Shown here piece by piece: positions 45,241-54,162 of a stretch of 64,000 nt of DNA. The notes beneath the pieces were generated by a model, which saw only the letters and a program-made list of their open reading frames with translations, did not search any database and was not told where the DNA came from. This DNA comes from Thermosynechococcus sp. M98_K2018_005 (lineage in GTDB: Bacteria; Cyanobacteriota; Cyanobacteriia; Thermosynechococcales; Thermosynechococcaceae). The stretch spans positions 1-64,000 of the forward strand of contig NZ_DVEH01000047.1 of NCBI RefSeq assembly GCF_015295825.1. The letters run 5' to 3'. The translations under genes were made by a program, and so were the position numbers. How positions within the stretch are numbered: the stretch's first letter is position 1; each line of letters starts with the position of its first letter.

Positions 45241-45307
45241 CAAGATTATTAATGTCAGTGATGAACTTTCGTGTTGTTGACCAAACTGCTTAGACGAGGA
45301 AGACCCT

Positions 45308-46405
45308 ATGGAGCTAATGATTGAAGACCTAATGGAGCAAGTGGTGGCCAATGGTGGCTCTGATTTGCATATCTCCGCTGGCATACCCCCCTACATTCGC
45401 ATTAGCGGCAAATTAACGCCGACAGACTATGAGCCACTCACCCCAGAGCAATGCCAGCGCCTGATCTTCAGCATGCTCAACAATACCCAACGCAAGCACC
45501 TAGAGCAAAACTGGGAGTTGGACTGCTCCTATGGGGTGCGAGGGTTAGCACGGTTCCGCGTCAATGTCTATAAGGATCGGGGTACCTATGCTGCTTGCTT
45601 GCGCGCTTTGAGTTCCAAAATTCCGACGTTTGAGCAGTTGGGATTGCCCAACATTGTCCGCGAAATGAGTGAGCGGCCACGGGGCTTGATTCTGGTGACC
45701 GGGCCCACGGGATCAGGGAAAACCACAACCTTGGCGGCGATGATTGACTTGATCAACAGAACCCGCGCTGAGCATATCCTGACGATTGAAGACCCCATTG
45801 AGTTTGTCTATGAACCCATCAAGAGCCTGATCCACCAACGGCAGGTGGGGGAAGATACCAAGAGTTTTGCCAATGCCCTGCGGGCAGCGCTGCGGGAAGA
45901 CCCCGATATTATCCTTGTGGGTGAGATGCGTGACTTGGAAACAATTCAGCTTGCCATCTCAGCAGCGGAAACCGGTCACTTGGTCTTTGGTACGTTGCAC
46001 ACCAGTTCAGCGGCGCAAACCGTTGACCGTATGGTGGATGTGTTCCCGCCAGAGCAGCAGCAGCAAATTCGCGTCCAGTTGTCCAACTCGTTGGTGGCCG
46101 TCTTTAGCCAAACGCTGGTTCCTAAGAAAAATCCCAAGCCCGGTGAATTTGGGCGGATTATGGCGCAAGAGATCATGGTGGTGACCCCTGCTATCTCCAA
46201 CCTGATTCGCGAAGGCAAGACCTCGCAGATTTATTCGGCAATTCAAACGGGGGGCAAGCTAGGGATGCAAACCCTCGAAAAAGTCTTGGCGGATTATTAT
46301 CGTGCGGGCATCATCACCTATGAAGCAGCAATGGCCAAGTCCTCGCGTCAGGACGAGCTGCAACGTCTTATTGGTACGGGTACATCTGCGGCAGCAGCAC
46401 GCTAG
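45308..46405 (+). CDS. pilT: PilT, type IV pilus retraction ATPase
   Basis: A 365-residue retraction motor. It has an N-terminal PAS-like domain (ASDLHISAGIPPYIRISGKL region), Walker A GPTGSGKTTTLAAMIDLI, Asp box LTIEDPIEFVYEP, Walker B DPDIILVGEMRDLETIQLA, His box LVFGTLHTSSAAQTVDRMVDVFP and the AIRNLIREGK-type motif (ISNLIREGKTSQIYSAI). PilT drives twitching, phototaxis and DNA uptake. It lies 67 bp after pilB and 36 bp before pilC. Confidence 0.96.
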   Translation: MELMIEDLMEQVVANGGSDLHISAGIPPYIRISGKLTPTDYEPLTPEQCQRLIFSMLNNTQRKHLEQNWELDCSYGVRGLARFRVNVYKDRGTYAACLRALSSKIPTFEQLGLPNIVREMSERPRGLILVTGPTGSGKTTTLAAMIDLINRTRAEHILTIEDPIEFVYEPIKSLIHQRQVGEDTKSFANALRAALREDPDIILVGEMRDLETIQLAISAAETGHLVFGTLHTSSAAQTVDRMVDVFPPEQQQQIRVQLSNSLVAVFSQTLVPKKNPKPGEFGRIMAQEIMVVTPAISNLIREGKTSQIYSAIQTGGKLGMQTLEKVLADYYRAGIITYEAAMAKSSRQDELQRLIGTGTSAAAAR

Positions 46406-46441
46406 TTAGCAATTATTGATAAAGAGAAGGGGTATTGAGTC

Positions 46442-47662
46442 ATGGCAACCTATGAAGTGCGGATACGGGATGCCCAAGGCAAGTACAAGACCGTCCGCGA
46501 GGAAGCTTCGACACCACGGGAAGCACGCATGGCCTTGCAATTGCAAGGGGTACAGGTTCTAGAGGTCAAGGAGGCCAAAAAACTCACCCTCAAGTCAGAC
46601 CTCGACCTCAGCTTCCTCTCGAAAATTACGGTGAAGGATCGGGCAATTTTTGCCCGGCAGTTTGCGGCACTGGTGAATGCAGGCGTGGCCTTGGTGCGCG
46701 GGATCGGTGTATTGGCGGATCAATGTACCAACCCGAAACTGAAAAAAATCCTCATGGCTGTCAACAATGATATTCAGCAGGGAAGTAGCCTAGCTGATGC
46801 CATGCGCCCCCATCCAGAGGCCTTTGATAATCTGTTTGTGGCCATGATCCAAGCGGGGGAAACGGGGGGGGTGCTCGATGAGGTGCTCAACCGTCTCTCG
46901 AAGTTGCTGGAGGATCAAGCCCGCCTCAATAACCAAATCAAGTCCGCTCTGACCTATCCCGTGGTGGTGGGTCTGCTAGCGGTGGGCATTTTCTTAGGGA
47001 TGGTGATTTTCCTCATTCCTGTGTTTGAGGGTATTTTCAAACAGTTGGGGGGGGAATTGCCCGCCTTTACGGCCATGATGGTGGCGCTTAGTGAATTCCT
47101 GCGCACGCCTCAGTATATGGCGTTGTTGATTATCTGTGTGGTGGGCTTGGTATTGGGGATTCGCTTTTATTACAAGACTCCGGCTGGTCGGCTGATGATT
47201 GATGGCTTGCTGTTGAAGCTACCCCTCTTTGGCGATTTGGTGGAAAAAACAGCGGTGGCACGGTTCTGCCGCACGTTTGGTTCGCTGTCCCGTTCAGGGG
47301 TGCCGATTTTGCGCTCCCTTGAGATTGTCAGTGCTACAGCGGGTAACCAAGTGATCTCCAATGCCATTGACCGTGCTGCGAAGGAAGTCCAGACAGGGGG
47401 AATGCTCAGTCTGGCCCTGCAACAGGAACGGGTGTTTCCAGTTCTGGCGACCCAGATGATTAACGTGGGCGAAGAGACAGGGGAACTGGATAAGATGCTA
47501 ATGAAGGTGGCCGACTTCTATGAAGATGAAGTGGAACAGGCAGTGAAGTCCCTGACAAGTGTGATGGAACCCTTGATGATTGCGGTGCTAGGGGGTATGG
47601 TAGGGTCAATTCTGGTGGCGATGTACCTGCCCATGTTCAAGATCTTCGATCTGGTCAAGTAA
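46442..47662 (+). CDS. pilC: PilC, type IV pilus inner-membrane platform protein
   Basis: A 406-residue GspF-family protein with two homologous T2SSF domains: FARQFAALVNAGVALVRGIGVLADQ...GETGGVLDEVL and FCRTFGSLSRSGVPILRSLEIVSAT...GEETGELDKMLMKVADFYEDEVEQAV. Membrane helices lie near residues 175-195, 225-245 and 380-400. It connects the PilB/PilT motors to the pilus. It completes the classical pilB-pilT-pilC order. Confidence 0.96.
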   Translation: MATYEVRIRDAQGKYKTVREEASTPREARMALQLQGVQVLEVKEAKKLTLKSDLDLSFLSKITVKDRAIFARQFAALVNAGVALVRGIGVLADQCTNPKLKKILMAVNNDIQQGSSLADAMRPHPEAFDNLFVAMIQAGETGGVLDEVLNRLSKLLEDQARLNNQIKSALTYPVVVGLLAVGIFLGMVIFLIPVFEGIFKQLGGELPAFTAMMVALSEFLRTPQYMALLIICVVGLVLGIRFYYKTPAGRLMIDGLLLKLPLFGDLVEKTAVARFCRTFGSLSRSGVPILRSLEIVSATAGNQVISNAIDRAAKEVQTGGMLSLALQQERVFPVLATQMINVGEETGELDKMLMKVADFYEDEVEQAVKSLTSVMEPLMIAVLGGMVGSILVAMYLPMFKIFDLVK

Positions 47663-47670
47663 GCCTTGCC

Positions 47671-48144
47671 ATGGCACATCTGTCCCCGTCGCGAACCCAC
47701 TATGACATTCTCGAGGTGGCACCCACAGCCTCGTTGGCGGAGATTCGCCGTGCCTATCGGGAAAAGAGTAAGCTCTACCATCCTGATACGACGACGTTGC
47801 CGGTGGCGATCGCCCGCGAAGAGTTCCATCGCCTCAATGAGGCCTATGCAGTGCTGACCAACCCAGAACAACGGCAGTGGTATGACTTGCAATTACGCCT
47901 GCGGGCGCAGTCAAAACAGTCAAGCACGACAGGGATAGGTGCCTCTTCTCGATCTCAGGGGTCTGTGCGTTCTACTGCTGTGCCACCCGACGATCGCCCC
48001 CTCTCGCCGGGGGAGCTATTTGCTCTGTTTATCTTGGGGGTCACCTTTGTCGGCTGTCTGGTTCTGGCGGTGATTGTCGGTTTGTCCCAACAGGGGCAAG
48101 AATGGATCTTGCAAATTGTCAGTCGCATCTCAGAACTTGGATGA
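47671..48144 (+). CDS. J-domain protein with C-terminal membrane anchor
   Basis: A 157-residue protein. Residues 9-75 form a DnaJ J-domain with HPD (KLYHPDTT) between helices II and III (IRRAYREKSKLYHPD; EFHRLNEAYAVLTNPEQRQWYD). A Ser/Thr/Gln-rich linker follows, and a C-terminal membrane helix (LFALFILGVTFVGCLVLAVIVGLSQQ). J-proteins recruit Hsp70 (DnaK), so this would bring DnaK to the membrane. It starts 8 bp after pilC, suggesting co-transcription with the pilus genes. Confidence 0.87.
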   Translation: MAHLSPSRTHYDILEVAPTASLAEIRRAYREKSKLYHPDTTTLPVAIAREEFHRLNEAYAVLTNPEQRQWYDLQLRLRAQSKQSSTTGIGASSRSQGSVRSTAVPPDDRPLSPGELFALFILGVTFVGCLVLAVIVGLSQQGQEWILQIVSRISELG

Positions 48145-48413
48145 ATACGCTGCCTAACCCCCAAACCCCCCTCTACAACCATGCCCTGCCGCAAATTGAA
48201 GCATGGCTACAGCAAAAGGGCTGTGTGCGAGACGAAACGGATATCCACTGTTGGGAGTTAGAGTGTCCCCAGTGGTCAGCTCGGATTTGCTTGGATATTG
48301 AAGAACTACAGGTGGTCTATCACGATCGCCTTGAGGGCAGTGTGATTCAGCGTGCTTTTAAGTACTCCTGCCCCCGTGCCGAGGTGGAAGAAGCCATTTT
48401 TGCGGGTCCCTAA
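48141..48413 (+). CDS. DUF3143 protein
   Basis: A 90-residue protein (MNTLPNPQTPLYNHALPQIEAWL...) with the DUF3143 pattern: LYNHPLxxIExWLxxxG, WxLxxPxWxAxIxLDIEELxVxY (here WELECPQWSARICLDIEELQVVYHD) and a final FKYSCPRAEVEEAIFAG. The family is restricted to cyanobacteria and often follows a J-domain gene. The ATG overlaps the J-protein stop (ATGA). Its 3' end overlaps a convergent gene by 4 bp. Confidence 0.85.
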   Translation: MNTLPNPQTPLYNHALPQIEAWLQQKGCVRDETDIHCWELECPQWSARICLDIEELQVVYHDRLEGSVIQRAFKYSCPRAEVEEAIFAGP

Positions 48414-48763
48414 ATCCCCACGGCCATCATAACCGGCATTGCAGGGGCTGCCTCTTGGCCAGCTTGATTCTTGATCCGCTTCAGGCCAAAAATCCAGAGG
48501 ATTTGATCTTCAATGGCTGCTGCTTGCGCTTTTGCCCCTGCTTTCAACAGCAGTTGATGGGTCATCATCAGCTTCTCAATTTCAGCCACTTGGGTGCGGA
48601 CTTCTTCTTCATCCAAATAGAGACTCTCGAGCACCGCATTCAAGTCTGCTTCGGGATCGGCCACTAAGCAAGCCCCTTCCACCGCCACGGATTTAAGCTG
48701 TCCTTGGTACTGTCGCAACAGACGGCGAATGGTGTAGGCAGTAACAGGCAATAATTTTGTCAT
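48410..48763 (-). CDS. Conserved cyanobacterial protein, unknown function
   Basis: A 117-residue, mostly helical protein: TKLLPVTAYTIRRLLRQYQGQLKSVAVEGACLV, an acidic stretch, then VRTQVAEIEKLMMTHQLLLKAGAKAQAAAIEDQILWIFGLKRIKNQ. No domain is recognised. The ATG at 48763 fits the conserved start; an open extension of five codons is ignored. The 304 bp upstream contain a CRP-like palindrome and three GACATT repeats, so it may be a regulated single gene. Confidence 0.65.
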   Translation of the reverse strand: MTKLLPVTAYTIRRLLRQYQGQLKSVAVEGACLVADPEADLNAVLESLYLDEEEVRTQVAEIEKLMMTHQLLLKAGAKAQAAAIEDQILWIFGLKRIKNQAGQEAAPAMPVMMAVGI

Positions 48764-48967
48764 GTTGTGTTCCCCCAACTACTCTATCGGCATCTTATGA
48801 ATTGATTTGAATTGATTCCCACTGTCCACTTCCACCCATGGGCAAATTTTGTGGGGGATCAGCAGGGGATATAACTGCTCGTAAAGGATTGATTAACCTT
48901 ACATTATTATTCTACGAACTTCGTAACTTGGGGATCATGCGTAATTTCACGGAAAAGCGCTTTTAGA

Positions 48968-48983
48968 TGTGATTTAGATCACG
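48968..48983. promoter_or_regulatory. CRP-type (SyCRP1-like) palindromic site
   Basis: TGTGATTTAGATCACG matches the CRP/SyCRP1 consensus TGTGA-N6-TCACA in 9 of 10 arm positions. It lies 205 bp upstream of the gene ending at 48410 and downstream of the cysteine desulfurase gene. SyCRP1 regulates motility-related genes in other cyanobacteria. Binding is predicted only. Confidence 0.5.
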
Positions 48984-49067
48984 AAAGTCATGACATTATG
49001 GACATTTGAGGACATTGTAAATTTATGTCAAGAAACTATAGCTGTTAACAACATGTAACAAAGCCAT

Positions 49068-50219
49068 TTATCGCGGCTGTCGGAGTTCCTGAATGCTATC
49101 GCAAATCTGCTGAAGGGCAAAATCAACCTCTGTCTCTGTAGTGGTGCGCAATAGGCCAAAGCGCAGCGAGGCACGGGCAAGGGCGGGCGATCGCCCCAAG
49201 GCGAGGAGGACATGGGAAGGAGTTGGTTTTTCGCTACTACAGGCTGCCCCTGTTGAGAGGGCAACGTGGGGATAAATGGAACGCAGGAGGGTATTACCCT
49301 CAACTCCACCAATACTGACATTGAGACAGTTGGGCAAACTCTGCTGCCAATCCCCATTGAGATAAATCTCCCCAAGGGAGGCCAACCCCTGCCACAGCCG
49401 TTCTTTAAGACGCCATAGATGGGGAATATCGGTGCCTTGCCGTTCCTGAGCCAGTTGTACCGCCGTGCCAAAGCCGACAATCAGGGGAGTGGCCAAAGTG
49501 CCTGATCGCCAGCCCTGTTCTTGATGACCGCCGTGGAGTTGAGGTGCCAGTTGCACTCGGGGGCGATCGCGCCGCACATAGAGGACACCAATGCCCTTTG
49601 GCCCGTAGAGTTTATGGGCAGTGAGGGACATGAGATCCACCTGAAGCGCCTGAACATCCAAGGGAATTTTGCCCAAGGCTTGAGCGGCATCGGTGTGGAA
49701 GAGTACCCCGCGATCGCGACAGCGGCGACCAATCTCGGCCAAGGGTTGGAGCACCCCAATTTCATTATTGGCGGCCATCACGGACACTAAGATGGTCTCA
49801 TGGGTAAAGGCTTGCTCTAACTCAGCTAGATCAATGAACCCTTTCTCATCCACCCCCAGATAGGTCACCTGAAAGCCAAGGGACTCTAAATAGCGACAGG
49901 GAGCGAGCACCGCATTGTGCTCCGTCTGCACGGTAATGATATGGCGACCGCGACTGTAGTAGGCTTCAGCCACCCCCTTGATCGCCAAGTTGTCTGCTTC
50001 AGTAGCACCACTGGTGAAAATGATTTCTTCAGGATGGGCATGGATGGCTGCGGCAATCGTTTCACGGGCAAGATCAATGGCGGCGGCTGCCTCCCAACCG
50101 TAGGCATGGGCACGATTACTGGCATTGCCGGGGCGATCGCTAAAATAGGGCAACATTGCGGCTAGCACTTGCGGATCAACGGGTGTGGTGGCCAGTCCAT
50201 CTAAATAAATTGGCTTCAT
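49068..50219 (-). CDS. Cysteine desulfurase (NifS/IscS family)
   Basis: A 383-residue PLP enzyme that takes sulfur from cysteine for Fe-S clusters and tRNA thiolation. YLDGLATTPVDPQVLAAMLPYF opens the protein. EIIFTSGATEADNLAIKGV, the cofactor Lys in SLTAHKLYGPKGIGVLYV, and the sulfur-carrying Cys in STGAACSSEKPTPSHVL are visible. GGAGG sits 8 nt before the ATG at 50219; upstream codons to 50246 are dismissed. No iscU/nifU lies next to it. Confidence 0.93.
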   Translation of the reverse strand: MKPIYLDGLATTPVDPQVLAAMLPYFSDRPGNASNRAHAYGWEAAAAIDLARETIAAAIHAHPEEIIFTSGATEADNLAIKGVAEAYYSRGRHIITVQTEHNAVLAPCRYLESLGFQVTYLGVDEKGFIDLAELEQAFTHETILVSVMAANNEIGVLQPLAEIGRRCRDRGVLFHTDAAQALGKIPLDVQALQVDLMSLTAHKLYGPKGIGVLYVRRDRPRVQLAPQLHGGHQEQGWRSGTLATPLIVGFGTAVQLAQERQGTDIPHLWRLKERLWQGLASLGEIYLNGDWQQSLPNCLNVSIGGVEGNTLLRSIYPHVALSTGAACSSEKPTPSHVLLALGRSPALARASLRFGLLRTTTETEVDFALQQICDSIQELRQPR

Positions 50220-50391
50220 GGCAAAACCTCCGAGTAACCCCTGCATGGGGAGAGCGCTAACTGCAACACCTTTGAAAACCTCTGAATTATGGGGGGCAAA
50301 TCAGGGAATCAAATGCTAGCCCACTCTAGGTTTCCCACTGTTGGGTGTGTTCGAACCTTGTGAAAAGGGCTGTATATTAATAATCACCTAC

Positions 50392-50464
50392 CCAGGGTTG
50401 GCCGAGCGGATGAGGCAGCGAACTCATAATTCGCCATAGGCTGGTTCAACTCCAGCACCCTGGA
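50392..50464 (+). tRNA. tRNA with CAT anticodon, probably tRNA-Ile2 (lysidine type)
   Basis: A full cloverleaf: acceptor CCAGGGT/ACCCTGG, D stem GCC/GGC, anticodon stem GCGAA/TTCGC around loop CTCATAA, 5-nt variable loop, T stem GCTGG/CCAGC with loop TTCAACT, and discriminator A. CAT anticodons occur in Met, fMet and Ile2 tRNAs. A Watson-Crick C1-G72 pair argues against fMet, and the CTCATAA loop and context resemble plastid trnI-CAU, so Ile2 modified by TilS is favoured. Confidence 0.85.
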
Positions 50465-50541
50465 TCTTTTAATCCAGTCAACGCCAATCTAGCGATCGCC
50501 TTCCGCTAAACTGAAAGAAGTTTCGTGTCGCAAATTTTGCC

Positions 50542-50913
50542 ATGAGTAGCACCTATAAACCGCAACAGGCCTCCGACAAAAATCTTGAAGCCATGCGCAA
50601 GTTTGCGGAAACCTATGCCAAGCGCACAGGAACCTACTTTTGCTCAGATTTAGGGACAACGGCGGTTGTTCTCGAAGGATTAGCCAAACATAAGGACGAC
50701 TACGGCTCTCCCCTGTGTCCCTGCCGCCACTATGAGGATAAAGAAGCAGAGGTAGCAGCAGCCTACTGGAACTGCCCCTGTGTGCCCATGCGCGAACGGC
50801 GGGAGTGTCACTGCCTTCTCTTTTTAACTGCGGATCATCCCTTTGCGGGTACAGCTCAGGAGATTTCTTTTGAGCAAATCCGTGAGGAAACCAATCGCTT
50901 TACGGTTTCTTAG
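50542..50913 (+). CDS. ftrC: Ferredoxin-thioredoxin reductase catalytic (beta) chain
   Basis: A 123-residue Fe-S enzyme that passes photosynthetic electrons from ferredoxin to thioredoxin. All the family cysteines are present: YFCSDLGTT, PLCPCRHYEDK, YWNCPCVPMRERRECHCLLFL. Together these give the 4Fe-4S ligands and the redox disulfide in the CPC...CPC...CHC pattern. The length is normal. It lies 77 bp after the tRNA. The 154 bp that follow (50914-51067) show no recognisable feature. Confidence 0.95.
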   Translation: MSSTYKPQQASDKNLEAMRKFAETYAKRTGTYFCSDLGTTAVVLEGLAKHKDDYGSPLCPCRHYEDKEAEVAAAYWNCPCVPMRERRECHCLLFLTADHPFAGTAQEISFEQIREETNRFTVS

Positions 50914-51067
50914 TATTCCAGTGTCACCACACTTGTATCGCTGTCGATGCCCGCAGGCACAAACTACCGAGTGGGGATGCGACCAAAAATTTCAAGGGTT
51001 GTAAATGTAGCTGCACCACTCACAAGTATTTAAGAACAACCTACGCCAATGATAATCGAGCCATAGG

Positions 51068-51925
51068 TTAAATATCACCATCCGCAGTCAACAGGGCCTT
51101 GTAGAGTCCGGGTCGGCGATCGCGAAAGAAGCCATAGGCCGCCCGTAGGCGCTCAATTTCCTCTAAATCAAATTTATGAATAAGCACTGCTTCTTGGGTG
51201 CGATCAGCCTCGGCCACCAGATCTCCCCTTGGATTGGTAATAAATGAACTGCCATAAAATACTTGCCCCCCCTCATCACCCACACGGTTCGCTGCCACCA
51301 CCGGAATCACATTTGCCACGGCATGGCCAACCATCACCCGCTGCCAAGGGTCTTTGGTGTCCAGTGTGGGATCCTGGGGTTCACTACCAATGGCAGTGGG
51401 ATACACGAGCACTTCTGCCCCCATGAGGGTCATTACCCGTGCAGCCTCTGGAAACCACTGATCCCAACAGATGCCGACACCGATTTTGCCGTAGCGGGTA
51501 CGCCAGACTCGAAAGCCTGTATTTCCGGGGCGGAAGTAAAACTTTTCCTCATAGCCGGGGCCATCGGGAATATGACTCTTGCGATAGACACCGAGGTTGA
51601 CGCCCCCCGCATCAATCATGGCCACACTGTTGTAATAGACGGTGCCCGCCTTTTCAAAAAAGGACACGGGAATCACCACCTCCAGTTCCCGCGCCAAAGC
51701 CTCAAAGTGGGCAATTGTTGGGTGGTTTTTCACGGGGTGTGCCCGCTGAAAGTGAATCTCCCGCTCTTCCTTACAAAAATAGTGACCCTCAAATAGCTCG
51801 GGCAGGACAATGACCTGTGCCCCCTGCCGATGCGCCTGCCGCACTAGATCACTGAGGTGCAGAATATTAGTCTCAACATCGTCGGTCAGTTGAGCTTGAA
51901 TGGCAGCAATGGTCAATGTTCTCAT
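51068..51925 (-). CDS. aguB: N-carbamoylputrescine amidase
   Basis: A 285-residue nitrilase-superfamily amidase that converts N-carbamoylputrescine to putrescine. The Glu-Lys-Cys triad is visible: VLPELFEGHYF, GVYRKSHIPDGPGYEEKFYFRPG, and VGICWDQWFPEAARVMTLMGAEV. The ATG at 51925 overlaps the aguA stop (ATGA), so the two pathway enzymes are translationally coupled. Confidence 0.93.
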   Translation of the reverse strand: MRTLTIAAIQAQLTDDVETNILHLSDLVRQAHRQGAQVIVLPELFEGHYFCKEEREIHFQRAHPVKNHPTIAHFEALARELEVVIPVSFFEKAGTVYYNSVAMIDAGGVNLGVYRKSHIPDGPGYEEKFYFRPGNTGFRVWRTRYGKIGVGICWDQWFPEAARVMTLMGAEVLVYPTAIGSEPQDPTLDTKDPWQRVMVGHAVANVIPVVAANRVGDEGGQVFYGSSFITNPRGDLVAEADRTQEAVLIHKFDLEEIERLRAAYGFFRDRRPGLYKALLTADGDI

Positions 51926-52947
51926 AGTTCCTGTTGAGTAATGCAATGGAAGGCGCCTCCCCCTTCTAAAATTGTCCGTGCGGGAAGGCCAACGGTTTTG
52001 CGACGGGGAAAGAGCTGGGCGATCGCCTCAACGGCTTTGGCATCCGCTTCGACACCATAGGTGGGGACGACAACAGTGGTATTGGCGATATAAAAATTGA
52101 CATAGCTAGCGGGTAAAATCTCCCCCTCTCGACTCGTCACCCGCCCCGGCGAAGGCACTGGGATTACCTCTAGGGAGCGCCCCTTTGCATCCGTTAGCGT
52201 TTGCAACTGCTCATAAATCGTCAACAGGACATCGTAGTTCGGATCCTCAGGGCTGTCGGGCAACATACAAACCACGGTTGCCGGAGCCACAAAACGCACC
52301 AGCGTATCGATGTGACCATCAGTGTGATCGTTGGCCAGTCCCGATTCAATCCAGAGGATTTTGCTCACGCCAAGGGCGGTCTTGAGGCGGGCTTCTACTT
52401 CTTTGCTGTCTAAATAGGGATTGCGGTTCGGGTCAAGGAGGCACTGGCGGGTGGTGAGGCAGGTTCCTTCGCCATCTACTTCGATCGCCCCCCCCTCCAA
52501 GAATAACGGCACTGCCCCATAGGGGACGCCGATGGCTATAGCAAGGCGCACGGCCAAGTCACTATCGCCGGGGAGTTGATACTTCTTGCCCCAACCATTA
52601 AAAGGCAAACAGAGGAGTCGGCGCTCCCCCACCTCATTGATTAAGCCCACAGGCGCTGTATCCCGCAGCCAAATGTCACCAAAGGGGAGTTGATAAAACT
52701 CTGGATTCAGATCCCCAAGGTAAGAACGGGCGGTGGCTTCTCCCGCCTCATCCAGCACCAGAATTTTCAGTTGCTCCCCCCGACATTGCCCTGTTACGGG
52801 ATCAGGGTCAGCGATCGCGCGACACAGCGCGGCAAATTCTAAACGCACCTGCGGTAATAACTCACCCCACAAATCCTCGTGACTGGGGAAAGCTAACCAA
52901 CAGGCGCGATGAGGCAGCCACTCAGCCGGCTGAAAAAAGGGGGACAT
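51922..52947 (-). CDS. aguA: Agmatine deiminase
   Basis: A 341-residue guanidino-modifying enzyme that makes N-carbamoylputrescine from agmatine. It shows PAEWLPHRACWLAFPSHEDLW at the N-terminus, FGDIWLRDTAP (substrate Asp), ESGLANDHTDGHIDTLVRF and the catalytic Cys in LEGGGAFHCITQQ at the extreme C-terminus. With aguB it completes the arginine-decarboxylase route to putrescine. Confidence 0.94.
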   Translation of the reverse strand: MSPFFQPAEWLPHRACWLAFPSHEDLWGELLPQVRLEFAALCRAIADPDPVTGQCRGEQLKILVLDEAGEATARSYLGDLNPEFYQLPFGDIWLRDTAPVGLINEVGERRLLCLPFNGWGKKYQLPGDSDLAVRLAIAIGVPYGAVPLFLEGGAIEVDGEGTCLTTRQCLLDPNRNPYLDSKEVEARLKTALGVSKILWIESGLANDHTDGHIDTLVRFVAPATVVCMLPDSPEDPNYDVLLTIYEQLQTLTDAKGRSLEVIPVPSPGRVTSREGEILPASYVNFYIANTTVVVPTYGVEADAKAVEAIAQLFPRRKTVGLPARTILEGGGAFHCITQQEL

Positions 52948-52956
52948 GGAGAGCGC

Positions 52957-53232
52957 TTAGCTCTTTTTGTTGGCTTTGGGTGCAGGTTTAGCGGCGGCTT
53001 TTTTCCCCTTAGCAGTTTGCTGGGCTTTGGTACTGCTATATTTGCGGCGGAAGCGTTCCACCCGCCCTTCAGCATCGACAATTTTCTGGGTGCCTGTGAA
53101 GAAGGGGTGGTTGCCTGACCAGATATCCACGTGCAGTTCCGGTTTCGTGGAACCAACGATCATGACCACTTCACCATCGCAATAGACTTTGGCTTCGGGA
53201 TACCACTGGGGATGGATGTTGGGTTTTGGCAT
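52957..53232 (-). CDS. rpmE: 50S ribosomal protein L31
   Basis: A 91-residue protein: MPKPNIHPQWYPEAKVYCDGEVVMIVGSTKPELHVDIWSGNHPFFTGTQKIVDAEGRVERFRRKY. The body is the bacterial L31 core. It is extended by a lysine/alanine-rich tail of about 20 residues (AKGKKAAAKPAPKANKKS). Only one of the canonical zinc cysteines is present, so it is the zinc-independent type. It is the last gene of the ribosomal cluster. Confidence 0.94.
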   Translation of the reverse strand: MPKPNIHPQWYPEAKVYCDGEVVMIVGSTKPELHVDIWSGNHPFFTGTQKIVDAEGRVERFRRKYSSTKAQQTAKGKKAAAKPAPKANKKS

Positions 53233-53271
53233 AGGAGTTTCACCATAAACGAGAAGGAAAAAACAGAAATC

Positions 53272-53688
53272 TTAGCGTTTTGAGTATTGGGGGGCTTTGC
53301 GAGCTTTGCGCAGACCGTATTTACGCCGCTCCTTGGCACGGGGATCGCGGGTGAGATAGCCTTCCGTTTTCAGAGGCTTGCGGTTTTCGATGTCCAGTTG
53401 ACACAGGGCGCGGGCAATCCCTAAACGAATGGCATCCGCTTGCCCCGTCAGACCACCCCCCGTGGCATTGACATAAATATCGTAGCTACTTTCTAGGCCA
53501 AGGGTTTCAAGGGGGGCCTTCACCAAGTTGAGATAGGTGGGGTTGTTTTGCAGGTAGTCAGCCCCATTGCGGCCATTGATCAAGAGTTGACCGCTACCAG
53601 GGATCAGGCGTACCCGTGCCACCGCCGACTTACGGCGACCGGTTCCCAAGTAAACTACCCGCTTAGACTGATCAGCAATCTGCATCAT
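53272..53688 (-). CDS. rpsI: 30S ribosomal protein S9
   Basis: A 138-residue protein ending in the conserved [24 protein letters not shown], with the [17 protein letters not shown] motif at the start. The start ATG shares one base with the rplM stop (TAATG), and a second ATG follows directly. The order rplM-rpsI is the universal one. Confidence 0.96.
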   Translation of the reverse strand: MMQIADQSKRVVYLGTGRRKSAVARVRLIPGSGQLLINGRNGADYLQNNPTYLNLVKAPLETLGLESSYDIYVNATGGGLTGQADAIRLGIARALCQLDIENRKPLKTEGYLTRDPRAKERRKYGLRKARKAPQYSKR

Positions 53689-54146
53689 TAGGCTCCCGGA
53701 ATCGTGTTAATGGTCAAAGGCTGGGGTTTTTGCGCTTGATGGGGATGCTCTGGCCCAGCATAAACTTTCAGCTTGGTAAAGAGTTTACGGCCAAGGGAAT
53801 TTTTCGGCAGCATCCCTTTGACGGCGTGCTCAATAATTCGCTCGGGAATGCGGGCTTGCAGTTGATCAAAGGTTTCAATTTTCATGCCGCCGGGGCGTCC
53901 CGAGTGACGACGGTAGAGTTTTTGGGAGCGTTTTCTGCCGGTGACGCTGACTTTCTCGGCATTGATGACAATCACAAAGTCACCCGTGTCCATGTGGGGG
54001 GTGTAAATGGCTTTGTTTTTGCCCCTGAGAATGCGGGCAATTTCTGCAGCTAGCCGACCCAACCGTTGATCAGCGGCATCAATGACATACCACTGAGGCA
54101 CAAGGTCATCCACGGCGGGCAGTGGTGTCTTTATGGTACTGGTCAT
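53688..54146 (-). CDS. rplM: 50S ribosomal protein L13
   Basis: A 152-residue protein with [47 protein letters not shown] and [43 protein letters not shown]. The ATG at 54146 is preceded by GGAG at 5 nt, which decides it against codons further upstream. Confidence 0.96.
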   Translation of the reverse strand: MTSTIKTPLPAVDDLVPQWYVIDAADQRLGRLAAEIARILRGKNKAIYTPHMDTGDFVIVINAEKVSVTGRKRSQKLYRRHSGRPGGMKIETFDQLQARIPERIIEHAVKGMLPKNSLGRKLFTKLKVYAGPEHPHQAQKPQPLTINTIPGA

Positions 54147-54162
54147 CACAAACTCCATGGTT

